Origin: Patiriisocius sp047731265
GTDB taxonomy: Bacteria > Bacteroidota > Bacteroidia > Flavobacteriales > Flavobacteriaceae
Length of the DNA: 64,000 nucleotides
NCBI RefSeq assembly: GCF_047731265.1
Contig: NZ_CP159835.1
Span: 3,162,001 to 3,226,000, forward strand
Direction of reading: 5' to 3'
The notes under the pieces are model-generated. The model saw only the letters and a program-made list of their open reading frames with translations. It did no database searches and was not told where the DNA came from. Below are positions 53,194-60,958 of the stretch, one piece after another. Numbering within the stretch: the stretch's first letter is position 1; every line of letters begins with the position of its first letter. The position numbers and the translations under genes were made by a program.

Positions 53194-54072
53194 ATAAACA
53201 AAATCTATAAACCTACTACTCATAAGGTAAAAACACTTCACGCTCCTATTAGGCTTCAAGAATACGGGGTAGGTATTTTTGATGCTATTAATACTAGATC
53301 TGCTTTAAAAAAAGCACTTAAGAAAAACTATCTTTCGGTTAACGGAAAGACTGCTACTTCAGCTACTTTTATTTATGGTGGAGAAACTATAATCCTTAAT
53401 ATTCCTGAAAAAACAAATCCTAAACGAAAACTAATTTTTCCGCTGAAGGTTTTGTTTGAAGATGAATATTTGGCTATAATTCATAAACCAGCCGGCATTG
53501 AGGTAAGCGGAAACAGTTTTAAAACCATAGACCGCGCATTGGGTCAAAACTTAAACCCAAGTGTGTTAGCAGATGCGAGTACTCCGCATCCAGCCCATCG
53601 TATAGATTATGCAACAACAGGTGTTTTGTTGATTGGAAAAACAAGCAGCAGTATTAGCGCTTTAAATGCTTTGTTTGAAAATAAAGAAATCAAAAAAATA
53701 TATTTTGCAATTACTATTGGAGCTATGCATCCAAAAGGAACCATCCAATCTAATATTGATGGTAAAGAGTGTCTTTCAAAATACAAAGTGAATGAATCTG
53801 TTGGTTCAGAACGATTCAAAAGATTAAATCTAGTCAAACTAAAACCCAAAACTGGAAGAAGACATCAATTAAGAAAACACTTATCGAGTATTGGAAATCC
53901 TATCCTAGGTGATAAAAGTTATGGTATCGAAGGTCTAATTTTAATGGGCAAAGGAATGTATTTACACGCCTATTCTTTGGAGTTTATACACCCATATACG
54001 AATCAAGAGGTTTACTTTAAATCCGAGCTACCAAAGAGTTTTGAAAAAATATTCCCAACACCAAGTAGTTAA
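53194..54072 (+). CDS. RluA-type rRNA/tRNA pseudouridine synthase without a normal start codon
   Basis: The family protein begins well upstream of the first TTG (53452). Reading upstream in frame gives NKIYKPTTHKVKTLHAPIRLQEYGVG, an S4-like RNA-binding region, back to ATA at 53194 and a stop at 53188-53190. Homologous proteins normally start M-x-K here, so I annotate from ATA 53194 (292 codons). Catalytic motif HRIDYATTGVLL with Asp as nucleophile, and KPKTGRRHQLRKHL near the end. The enzyme makes pseudouridine in RNA. The 3' end overlaps the convergent acyltransferase gene by 4 bases. Confidence 0.75.
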   Translation: MNKIYKPTTHKVKTLHAPIRLQEYGVGIFDAINTRSALKKALKKNYLSVNGKTATSATFIYGGETIILNIPEKTNPKRKLIFPLKVLFEDEYLAIIHKPAGIEVSGNSFKTIDRALGQNLNPSVLADASTPHPAHRIDYATTGVLLIGKTSSSISALNALFENKEIKKIYFAITIGAMHPKGTIQSNIDGKECLSKYKVNESVGSERFKRLNLVKLKPKTGRRHQLRKHLSSIGNPILGDKSYGIEGLILMGKGMYLHAYSLEFIHPYTNQEVYFKSELPKSFEKIFPTPSS

Positions 54073-54605
54073 GTCCATTCAGGGATCTTCCCTACTACAC
54101 CATCATAGAACTTCCTAAGTTCTTTTTCATCAGCAGTAATATTGCCAGTTAGATAAAAGGCTTTTCCGATACTCAATATTTTCTTGGGGTAATCAAAGCT
54201 TATTGGAATAATGGGAACAACCGCTTCTTGAGCTATGTAGTAATATCCAGTTTTCCATTTATGAACCTTTTTACGGGTACCTTCAGGGGCAATGGCGAGT
54301 CTAAATTCTTCTTTACTTTTAATTACGTTAGCAATAGCCTGAACCTTGTTTTCAGCCTTACCTCTGTTTAAAGGTGCGCCGCCCATCCATCTAAAATACC
54401 AACCAAAGGGTGGTTTAAACAAATCTTTTTTGCCAACAAAATTAATCTCAACCTTTAAAATCCTTCTTGCCATAATAGAAAGTATAAAATCAAAATAACT
54501 TGTATGAGGAGCACAAATAAGTACTGCTTTTTTTTCGTTTCGGTTAAAGTCGCCTTGAATGCGCCAGCCTAAGAGTTTTTTGAAAATAAATTTTGTAAAT
54601 CCCAT
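54069..54605 (-). CDS. 1-acylglycerol-3-phosphate acyltransferase-like (PlsC family)
   Basis: A 178-residue acyltransferase. The HX4D motif is HTSYFD and the phosphate-binding motif is EGTR (PEGTRKKVHKWKTGYYYIA). FVGKKDLFKPPFGWYFRWMGGAPLNRG matches the second and third motifs. It transfers acyl chains to lysophosphatidate or similar lysolipids at the inner membrane. It lies 54 bases downstream of the KdsB-KdnB fusion and on the same strand, so it may share its transcript and act in LPS or phospholipid assembly. Confidence 0.88.
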   Translation of the reverse strand: MGFTKFIFKKLLGWRIQGDFNRNEKKAVLICAPHTSYFDFILSIMARRILKVEINFVGKKDLFKPPFGWYFRWMGGAPLNRGKAENKVQAIANVIKSKEEFRLAIAPEGTRKKVHKWKTGYYYIAQEAVVPIIPISFDYPKKILSIGKAFYLTGNITADEKELRKFYDGVVGKIPEWT

Positions 54606-54659
54606 TAACTAAATAAGTAATCCTCGAGGTAAGATCAAGAGGTATTATAATAATTTTAT

Positions 54660-56498
54660 TTAAATTTTTAAATATAAATTTTTCAATCGGTCACGGGTCA
54701 TAAGGGTTTGCCAATCTTTTCCTAATGCGTTTTCCCATAAGGGAGTTAATCCTAACGCAACATCAATAACAGTGTTAAGTTCTATTTCAGAAAGACCCGC
54801 ACACACATTTTGAGGTAAATCAATATCAAATCTTGCCATCATTTCCTTAAATATTGCCACATCATTCCCATAGAACTCCTCTAATTGATTAAAAACAATA
54901 CAGTTTCCAATTCCGTGTTTAGTCCCAAGAACATAGGAAAGACCATAACTCATAGCGTGGGCTATGCCAACTTGTGAATAGGCAATACTCATCCCACTAT
55001 GCCAAGAAGCCATCATTAATTTAGCACGTTTTTCAGCATCTGAGTTTTTATCTTCAGTAAATATTTCTAGGCATAAATCATAGGCTTTCTCACCGTAGCT
55101 TTGACTAAATGCATTTAACAGGGTTCCGTTTAAAGATGCTACACAGTGAATAAAGCAGTCCATCCCAGTATAAAACCATTGGTTTTTAGGAACTCCTATC
55201 GTTAATTCAGGATCCAAAATAACTTGATCAAAAGGAGTAAAGTCACTATTAATGCCTAGTTTTTTTGTGGGACCCATTAAAACTGAAGCCCGAGAAACTT
55301 CTGCGCCAGTGCCAGATATGGTAGGAACACCAACGTGGTACACTGCTTTTTTCTTAACCAAGTCCAAGCCTTGATACTCGTGTGCTTTTCCTGAATTGGT
55401 AAGCATGATTGAGACTGCTTTTGCCACATCCATAATGCCTCCTCCACCTATGCCAATTATTCCCGACGGTATGCCATTAAATTCTTCTTTTAAATCTTTT
55501 ACAATAGTATCTATTTCGGTAGTCTTGGGCTCTTCATTAGCCGAAATAAATAATAACTTATCATTGAAATTTAAAGGAATACGATTCACCAATCCTTCAT
55601 TTTTCTTAAAAACATCGTCCACAATAAATACAAAAGGCACTCTACTTTTGCGTTTAGGAGAAATAATTTCAGCCAATTGATTAAAACTTCCTGCTCCAAA
55701 AATAACTTTAGGAACCATTGGGAAATTTCTAAATTGAGCTGGTGACTCTTTTTTAAGATCAGATTCGTTTTTCTTTAATAACTCATTGGCACGAACTAAA
55801 TCTTCTGGCGTGTCTATTTCAACGCTTTGTGTATTTGAAATGGCCATTTTAATGGTATGTCCATATTCTAAATATCGAATACATTCAATCTTTTCTGCCG
55901 CTTCTAATGTTCCCATTGGGAGTCTATAAAAATTCAATAATGCCTGTTTTCTAAAGGCATAGATCCCCTTATGTTTATAATACTGAAGTGCCGCATTCTT
56001 ATCTCTTGGGTATGGTATGGGTGAACGGGAAAAATATTGAGCGAAGTTTTGTTTATCTACAATCACCTTAACACAATTAGGATCACTTATTTCCTTCCAA
56101 TCATGAATTTCAGTCATTAAGGAAGCCAAGTCAATCTTATCAGCATCTGCTCCTTTAAAAACTTCTAATACTTGCTCCAACCCTTCTCTATTTGTAAAGG
56201 GCTCGTCCCCTTGAACATTTACGACAATATCAATGTCCAAATTTTCAACCGCTTCTGCAATGCGATCACTCCCGCATTCATGATCTTTTATACTCATGAT
56301 GACTTTACCACCACGATTTTTTATTTCGTTAAAAATAACATCGCTATCTGTGACTACATAAACTTCGCTAAAAAGGTTTGTAGCAACCGTTGCTTCGTAG
56401 GTTCTAACTATTACGGGCTTGCCTCCAAGGTCTTGCATTAACTTCCCTGGAAAGCGTGACGCGCCATATCGCGCAGGTATCATTGCTATAATTTTCAT
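54660..56498 (-). CDS. kdsB-kdnB: Fusion of KdsB (CMP-Kdo synthetase) and KdnB (Kdo 8-oxidase)
   Basis: A 612-residue protein. Residues 1-242 are KdsB (MIPARYGASRFPGKL, VNVQGDEPF at 93-101, HKGIYAFRKQALLNF), which activates Kdo with CTP. A 15-residue linker (ESDLKKESPAQF) leads to residues 256-612, an iron-dependent alcohol dehydrogenase of the KdnB type: GGGGIMDVAKA (351-361) and metal ligands Asp447, His451, His514 and His528. In Shewanella KdnB oxidises Kdo at C8 so that KdnA can aminate it to Kdo8N, and KdsB then activates it. The fusion joins the first and last steps of that route. No KdnA gene is in this window. Confidence 0.9.
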   Translation of the reverse strand: MKIIAMIPARYGASRFPGKLMQDLGGKPVIVRTYEATVATNLFSEVYVVTDSDVIFNEIKNRGGKVIMSIKDHECGSDRIAEAVENLDIDIVVNVQGDEPFTNREGLEQVLEVFKGADADKIDLASLMTEIHDWKEISDPNCVKVIVDKQNFAQYFSRSPIPYPRDKNAALQYYKHKGIYAFRKQALLNFYRLPMGTLEAAEKIECIRYLEYGHTIKMAISNTQSVEIDTPEDLVRANELLKKNESDLKKESPAQFRNFPMVPKVIFGAGSFNQLAEIISPKRKSRVPFVFIVDDVFKKNEGLVNRIPLNFNDKLLFISANEEPKTTEIDTIVKDLKEEFNGIPSGIIGIGGGGIMDVAKAVSIMLTNSGKAHEYQGLDLVKKKAVYHVGVPTISGTGAEVSRASVLMGPTKKLGINSDFTPFDQVILDPELTIGVPKNQWFYTGMDCFIHCVASLNGTLLNAFSQSYGEKAYDLCLEIFTEDKNSDAEKRAKLMMASWHSGMSIAYSQVGIAHAMSYGLSYVLGTKHGIGNCIVFNQLEEFYGNDVAIFKEMMARFDIDLPQNVCAGLSEIELNTVIDVALGLTPLWENALGKDWQTLMTRDRLKNLYLKI

Positions 56499-56544
56499 AT
56501 TTCGACTCCGCTCAATATGCGGATTGTTTTATCATTGCTCAAAT

Positions 56545-57975
56545 TTACATTTCCTCTTCAAAAAAATCCTCTTTAAAACCTATTAAATATAATTTATCTT
56601 GTGCCCTAGTTATCGCAGTATAAAGCCATCTTAAATAATCCTTGTCAATTCCGTTAGGCAAATAGGGTTGTTCGACAAATACATTAGCCCATTGTCCTCC
56701 TTGGCTTTTATGACACGTTATTGCATATGAAAACTTGACCTGTAATGCATTAAAATATCTATTCTTTTTAACAGACATAAAACGCTTATAGTTAGACTTT
56801 TCATCTGAATAATCTTTTGATACTTCTTGGTATAATTTATTTGAATCTTCATACGTTAATGAAGGGGTTTCTGAAGACAGCGTATCTAATAATAAAACAG
56901 TTTCAAAAGCTTTCATTTTTGGATAATCAGCCATTTGCACTTTTACTTCTGCAAAGCGGAAACCGTACAAATCTACAAACCTAAAAATTTCCAACACTTC
57001 AACAATATCGCCGTTTGCAATAAAACCAGCATCACTTTCGGCTGAAACCCAATGATAATTATTCTTAACAACCATTAATCTATCCCCAGTGGAAAGTTCA
57101 TCTTCTTGAAATAAAATTCTACTCCGAATACTTTGATTGTATAAATTAGCCCGTTTGTTAGATCGTACAATAAAAACCGTATCATCATCAGTTTCATCGC
57201 TAAAGTGTTCCTGAAGGGCATCCATGATTTCCATACCATCAGCAGGACGTATGATATCTGGAAATATTTTTCCGCTAAATTTAAAACGATCAAAAATACC
57301 TTCATTTAAAATAGACCGTAGTCGTGTCGCATTATGTAAAATGCCACTATTTTCTTGCTGCCGTACTACATCGTCCAACTCCAACTCAACAACATTTTTA
57401 TTAAACTGATTTTCTAATAATCTAGCATCTAAGGCAGGACTTACGTCTAATTTTACTGGTGGGAGCTGTGCTGTATCCCCTATTAATAAGAGCTTACAGT
57501 TGTGCCCACTATAGATATACTGCATCAAATCATCCAACAACGAACCATTTTCAAAAAGCTTTGCATCTTGATTTATATCTGGTATCATAGAAGCCTCGTC
57601 CACCATAAATAAGGTGTCTCTATGTTTGTTTTTTTGAAGTGTAAACGATACGCCTCCCCCTTTTTTTGCCTTGGGATAGTATATTTTTTTATGGATCGTA
57701 AATGCTTCTTGTCCTGCGTATCCACTAATAACTTTAGCTGCCCTACCCGTAGGCGCTAATAAAACCGATTTCATTTTTGCCTTCCACAAGTTCTTAACCA
57801 ATGTACCTGTAATGGTTGTCTTACCTGTTCCTGCATATCCCTTTAGTAAAAAAACACTGTCTTTAGCTTCGCTAAGAACAAATTTTGACAAAAGTTGAAG
57901 CGCAATATCCTGCTTTAGCGTTGTATTGTGCGGAAAATGAGTTTTAAGAAGTCCGTAAAATTGGGTGACAGTCAT
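56545..57975 (-). CDS. RecD-like ATP-dependent DNA helicase
   Basis: From the ATG at 57975 about 476 residues; the ATG at 58074 would add 33 residues without homology. Superfamily 1B helicase motifs: GYAGTGKTT (46-54), MVDEASMI (motif II), LLLIGDTAQLPPV (motif III), a UvrD-like C-terminal domain with SYAITCHKSQGGQW and LYTAITRAQDKLYLIG. It lacks the long N-terminal region of RecD2. It probably acts in DNA repair or replication restart. It is divergent from the gene at 58100. Confidence 0.92.
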   Translation of the reverse strand: MTVTQFYGLLKTHFPHNTTLKQDIALQLLSKFVLSEAKDSVFLLKGYAGTGKTTITGTLVKNLWKAKMKSVLLAPTGRAAKVISGYAGQEAFTIHKKIYYPKAKKGGGVSFTLQKNKHRDTLFMVDEASMIPDINQDAKLFENGSLLDDLMQYIYSGHNCKLLLIGDTAQLPPVKLDVSPALDARLLENQFNKNVVELELDDVVRQQENSGILHNATRLRSILNEGIFDRFKFSGKIFPDIIRPADGMEIMDALQEHFSDETDDDTVFIVRSNKRANLYNQSIRSRILFQEDELSTGDRLMVVKNNYHWVSAESDAGFIANGDIVEVLEIFRFVDLYGFRFAEVKVQMADYPKMKAFETVLLLDTLSSETPSLTYEDSNKLYQEVSKDYSDEKSNYKRFMSVKKNRYFNALQVKFSYAITCHKSQGGQWANVFVEQPYLPNGIDKDYLRWLYTAITRAQDKLYLIGFKEDFFEEEM

Positions 57976-58099
57976 GTAGTAAGCTTCATTTAAGGGGTTA
58001 AAGATGCCATGATTTTTTAAGAATATACTTTTGCGAACAAAAAAAAATTGTAGATTTGCGATAGACCTATTCATTTAGTAAAACTTAAACAAACTAATA

Positions 58100-58768
58100 A
58101 TGAAATTAATATTACAACTTGTTCTTTGGGTACTCATCATCTTCTTAGGATGGCAACTTTACGGTTCTATAATTGGTCCTGTAGAATTTAATAAAAAACG
58201 TGATGCACGTTATGAGAAAGTAATTAAAAATTTAAAAGACATCCGCGCAGCAGAACTTGCTTACAAAGAAGTTACTGGTAAATTTACCGGCAATTTTGAC
58301 AGCCTAGTTCGTTTTGTAGATACTGCACAATTCGCAATAACACAAAGACGGGACACTAGTTTTGCTGATGTTGCAAAAAACAAAGCCTACGGCCTTACTG
58401 AAGGTTATTTTGAAGAAAGGGTATTAATTGACACCCTCGGCTTTACCGCTGTGAAAGATTCTCTATTTAATGGTACAGATAGATATAGAAAAATGATGAA
58501 TGTTCCCCTAGAAGGTATAGATCAAAAATTTACCTTGAAAGCCGGAACTGTAATAAAGAATAAAGATACCTACTCTGTTTTTGAAGCAAAGATTTCTAAA
58601 GATTTAGTTTTAGGAGATTTAGACCAAGATCTTTTAGCGCAAGAAAAGCAAGTACTATCAGTTGGTGGAGTAAATGGAGCCTATATTAGGGTTGGCTCTT
58701 TAAATGATGTTGACAATTCGGGTAACTGGCCAAAAATTTATGACGCAGCAGAAACAAAAGATCAATAA
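58100..58768 (+). CDS. Conserved Bacteroidota protein with N-terminal membrane anchor
   Basis: A 222-residue protein with one N-terminal helix (LILQLVLWVLIIFLGWQLYGS) and a periplasmic or cytoplasmic domain containing RDARYEKVIKNLKDIRAAELAYKEVTGKFTGNFDSL, a pilin-like or type II secretion-like N-terminal arrangement. I do not recognise a named family. It overlaps the DUF3822 gene by about 28 bases and is the first gene of the operon with DUF3822 and rsmD. Confidence 0.7.
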   Translation: MKLILQLVLWVLIIFLGWQLYGSIIGPVEFNKKRDARYEKVIKNLKDIRAAELAYKEVTGKFTGNFDSLVRFVDTAQFAITQRRDTSFADVAKNKAYGLTEGYFEERVLIDTLGFTAVKDSLFNGTDRYRKMMNVPLEGIDQKFTLKAGTVIKNKDTYSVFEAKISKDLVLGDLDQDLLAQEKQVLSVGGVNGAYIRVGSLNDVDNSGNWPKIYDAAETKDQ

Positions 58769-59561
58769 TTCTACTGTAAATAACAGCTATAGATTGTCCG
58801 TTCAAGTTTCTTTGAATGGACATTCTTTTTTAGTGACAAATCCAGCCACTAGCGCCATTCTATTCCATAAAGAGAATATTTATAATCAGTCCACTACTCC
58901 AGAAGAAGTATTAGACAAGATTAAAACAGATATTGTGGTCAACGAACAGCTGCAAAATTACATTGATGAAGTAGTTGTAATTCACGAAAATAACTTAGTT
59001 ACAATTGTTCCAGAAGCGTTTTTTGACGAGACCAAAGCGGTCGAATATTTAAAATTTAATTCAAAAATACTGGGTTCAGATTTTGTTGCGTTCGATACGA
59101 TCACAGATTATAACAAAGTAGTTGTTTACGTGCCTCTTGTAAACGTGAATAACTATTTTTTCGAGGCTTACGGAAGCTTTCAGTATTTTCACTCAAATAC
59201 CATCGTATTAAAGAATATTTTAGAAGCGGAAGCTGATTCCTTAAATACAAAGATTTATTTAGATATAAATCAACATTATTTTTCGGCTTGTATCATTAAG
59301 GATGGAACGCTTCAGCTAAACAATAATTTTGACTATCGAACACCAGAGGATTTTGTGTATTATGTACTGTTTTGTTTTGAACAATTACAATTAAATCCAG
59401 ATAGTGTTCCTACCATTTTAAGTGGCTCTATAAATGAAAATGATGCTAACTATGCATTATTATATGGTTATGTAAGAAATGTTTCTTTCTATGATATAAA
59501 AAGTAAACATAACACAAACGACACTACTTCACATTCAAACATTGCTCTTTTTAATAGTTAA
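58740..59561 (+). CDS. DUF3822 family protein
   Basis: About 273 residues from the ATG at 58740, chosen because it overlaps the preceding gene normally and starts MTQQKQKINNSTVNN. The protein matches DUF3822 with an actin/FtsA-like pattern of strands (KIYLDINQHYFSACIIKDG, LQLNNNFDYRTPEDFVYYVLFCFEQL). Function unestablished. It always tends to precede rsmD in Bacteroidota, as here, where rsmD begins three bases after its stop. Confidence 0.85.
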   Translation: MTQQKQKINNSTVNNSYRLSVQVSLNGHSFLVTNPATSAILFHKENIYNQSTTPEEVLDKIKTDIVVNEQLQNYIDEVVVIHENNLVTIVPEAFFDETKAVEYLKFNSKILGSDFVAFDTITDYNKVVVYVPLVNVNNYFFEAYGSFQYFHSNTIVLKNILEAEADSLNTKIYLDINQHYFSACIIKDGTLQLNNNFDYRTPEDFVYYVLFCFEQLQLNPDSVPTILSGSINENDANYALLYGYVRNVSFYDIKSKHNTNDTTSHSNIALFNS

Positions 59562-59563
59562 CT

Positions 59564-60103
59564 ATGCGAATCATTTCAGGAATTTATAAAGGAAAAAGAC
59601 TAACCGCTCCTAAATCACTACCGGTGCGACCCACTACCGACTTTGCCAAAGAGGCCCTGTTCAATATTCTAAATCACCGTGTTGATTTTGAGGCTATAAA
59701 ATTATTGGATCTTTTTGCAGGTACAGGAAATATAAGTTATGAATTTGCCTCAAGAGGTTGTAAAAGCATTACCGCGGTAGACAGTCATTATGGCTGTATA
59801 AAATACATTTCCCAAATTGCAGAAGAACTCGATTTTTCTATTAACCCAGTAAAAGCAGATGTTTTTAAATATTGCGGATCAAATCGAGAGGGATTTGATA
59901 TCATTTTTGCAGATCCACCGTACGCGTTTGAGCTAGATAAAATGGAAGAACTTATCAAAAGTTGTTTTGAAAATGATTTCGTTTTAGAAGATGGAACTAT
60001 TATTATAGAACATACCAAGCATTTAGACCTTTCTAGCATAACAAATTACACGGAAAGCAGACGATATGGAGGCTCCGTATTTAGTTTTTTTAACAAATCG
60101 TAA
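59564..60103 (+). CDS. rsmD: 16S rRNA (guanine966-N2)-methyltransferase RsmD
   Basis: A 179-residue SAM-dependent methyltransferase. Start MRIISGIYKGKRL, RPTTDFAKEALFNIL, SAM motif I LLDLFAGTGNIS and catalytic motif IV FADPPYAF are all typical of RsmD, which methylates G966 of 16S rRNA in 30S subunits. It is the third gene of an operon after the 58100 and DUF3822 genes, spaced by 2 bases. Confidence 0.93.
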   Translation: MRIISGIYKGKRLTAPKSLPVRPTTDFAKEALFNILNHRVDFEAIKLLDLFAGTGNISYEFASRGCKSITAVDSHYGCIKYISQIAEELDFSINPVKADVFKYCGSNREGFDIIFADPPYAFELDKMEELIKSCFENDFVLEDGTIIIEHTKHLDLSSITNYTESRRYGGSVFSFFNKS

Positions 60104-60153
60104 ATTTTATTTAATTTTTATGTGTTTACCATAACACAAAATACAACTATTTT

Positions 60154-60558
60154 ATGGCTTCCTCATTTGTAAAGACTATCGACTTAGATTTCGTTCATAT
60201 TAAGTTATATGAAAATTATCTAATATCAACTATCAAGGAAGGTGTTGTATTTGACAAGCCACACTTAGAAAGACTCTACAAAATTTTAAACGATAGCTTT
60301 CCTGGGCAATATTATGGGTATATATCGGACCGTAAATTTGATTATACAGTAAATCCAACCTGTTATTTAAAATCTGAAACGATTCACCCAAATTTATTAG
60401 GTATAGCAGTTCATTGCTATAACAGCGCTAGTTATAATAACGCACAATTTGAGCGAAACTTTTACCACCGCCCAATGGATACTTTTTACACGCTAGACCA
60501 ATGTAAAGAATGGGTTAACAAATTAATTGAGTCAAAAAAAGAAAAAGCAGGTCTATAA
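60154..60558 (+). CDS. STAS-like protein, unknown
   Basis: A 134-residue soluble protein with alternating strands and helices resembling a STAS/SpoIIAA-like fold (FVHIKLYENYLISTIKEGVVFDKPHLERLYKIL, GQYYGYISDRKF). No active-site motif was seen. The last codons overlap the 3' end of the RNase P RNA gene by 12 bases on the opposite strand. Confidence 0.6.
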   Translation: MASSFVKTIDLDFVHIKLYENYLISTIKEGVVFDKPHLERLYKILNDSFPGQYYGYISDRKFDYTVNPTCYLKSETIHPNLLGIAVHCYNSASYNNAQFERNFYHRPMDTFYTLDQCKEWVNKLIESKKEKAGL

Positions 60559-60860
60559 GCCGGATTCTGTATCCACCTAAAGTGGACCCTTATCATTTAT
60601 CTACGCACCTAGTTGCCTTGGTGCTCTATCTGTCTACCCTCCAGCAATGGGCGGGAACCCTTACCGCTGGTATACGTGACATTTCACCACATAGAGTTTA
60701 CCTGGTTTCACTACAGCATTACCTGTACATACTTTCTGCTGCACTTGTCCTGTCTTCCATCGTTTTAACGATAGAAGATGACGGCTGTTAGCCGCTATGC
60801 TTCCCTATGGTGTCCGGACTTTCCTTCCCGAGACTAGCTCGGAACGATAAGGCGACCTGC
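60547..60860 (-). ncRNA. rnpB: RNase P RNA
   Basis: On the minus strand the RNA begins GCAGGTCGCC and ends GACCTGC, giving the closing P1 helix. The universal RNase P core GGAAAGTCCGGACACC follows, and further down AGTGCAGCAGAAAGTAT, GGTAAACTCTATGTGGTG and, near the 3' end, CAGAATCCGGCTTATAG, the conserved P4/CR-V region. Length about 314 bases, typical bacterial type A. It processes the 5' end of tRNAs. A 70-codon plus-strand frame within it is not a gene. Confidence 0.97.
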
Positions 60861-60958
60861 AAGGTGTAAAAATAGACTAAAATGTTAATAAAACACTTAA
60901 AATACACCCCCATAAAACTATAAAATCAACGTCAAGGTTTTTATATTTGTTTTCAGTT

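Noticed and set aside
53452..54072. Pseudouridine synthase starting at TTG 53452
   Set aside because: The conserved S4-like part is encoded upstream in the same frame without stops, so this start would remove a family domain.
60582..60791. A 69-codon open frame on the plus strand
   Set aside because: It lies entirely inside the RNase P RNA gene on the other strand, whose conserved core explains the sequence.
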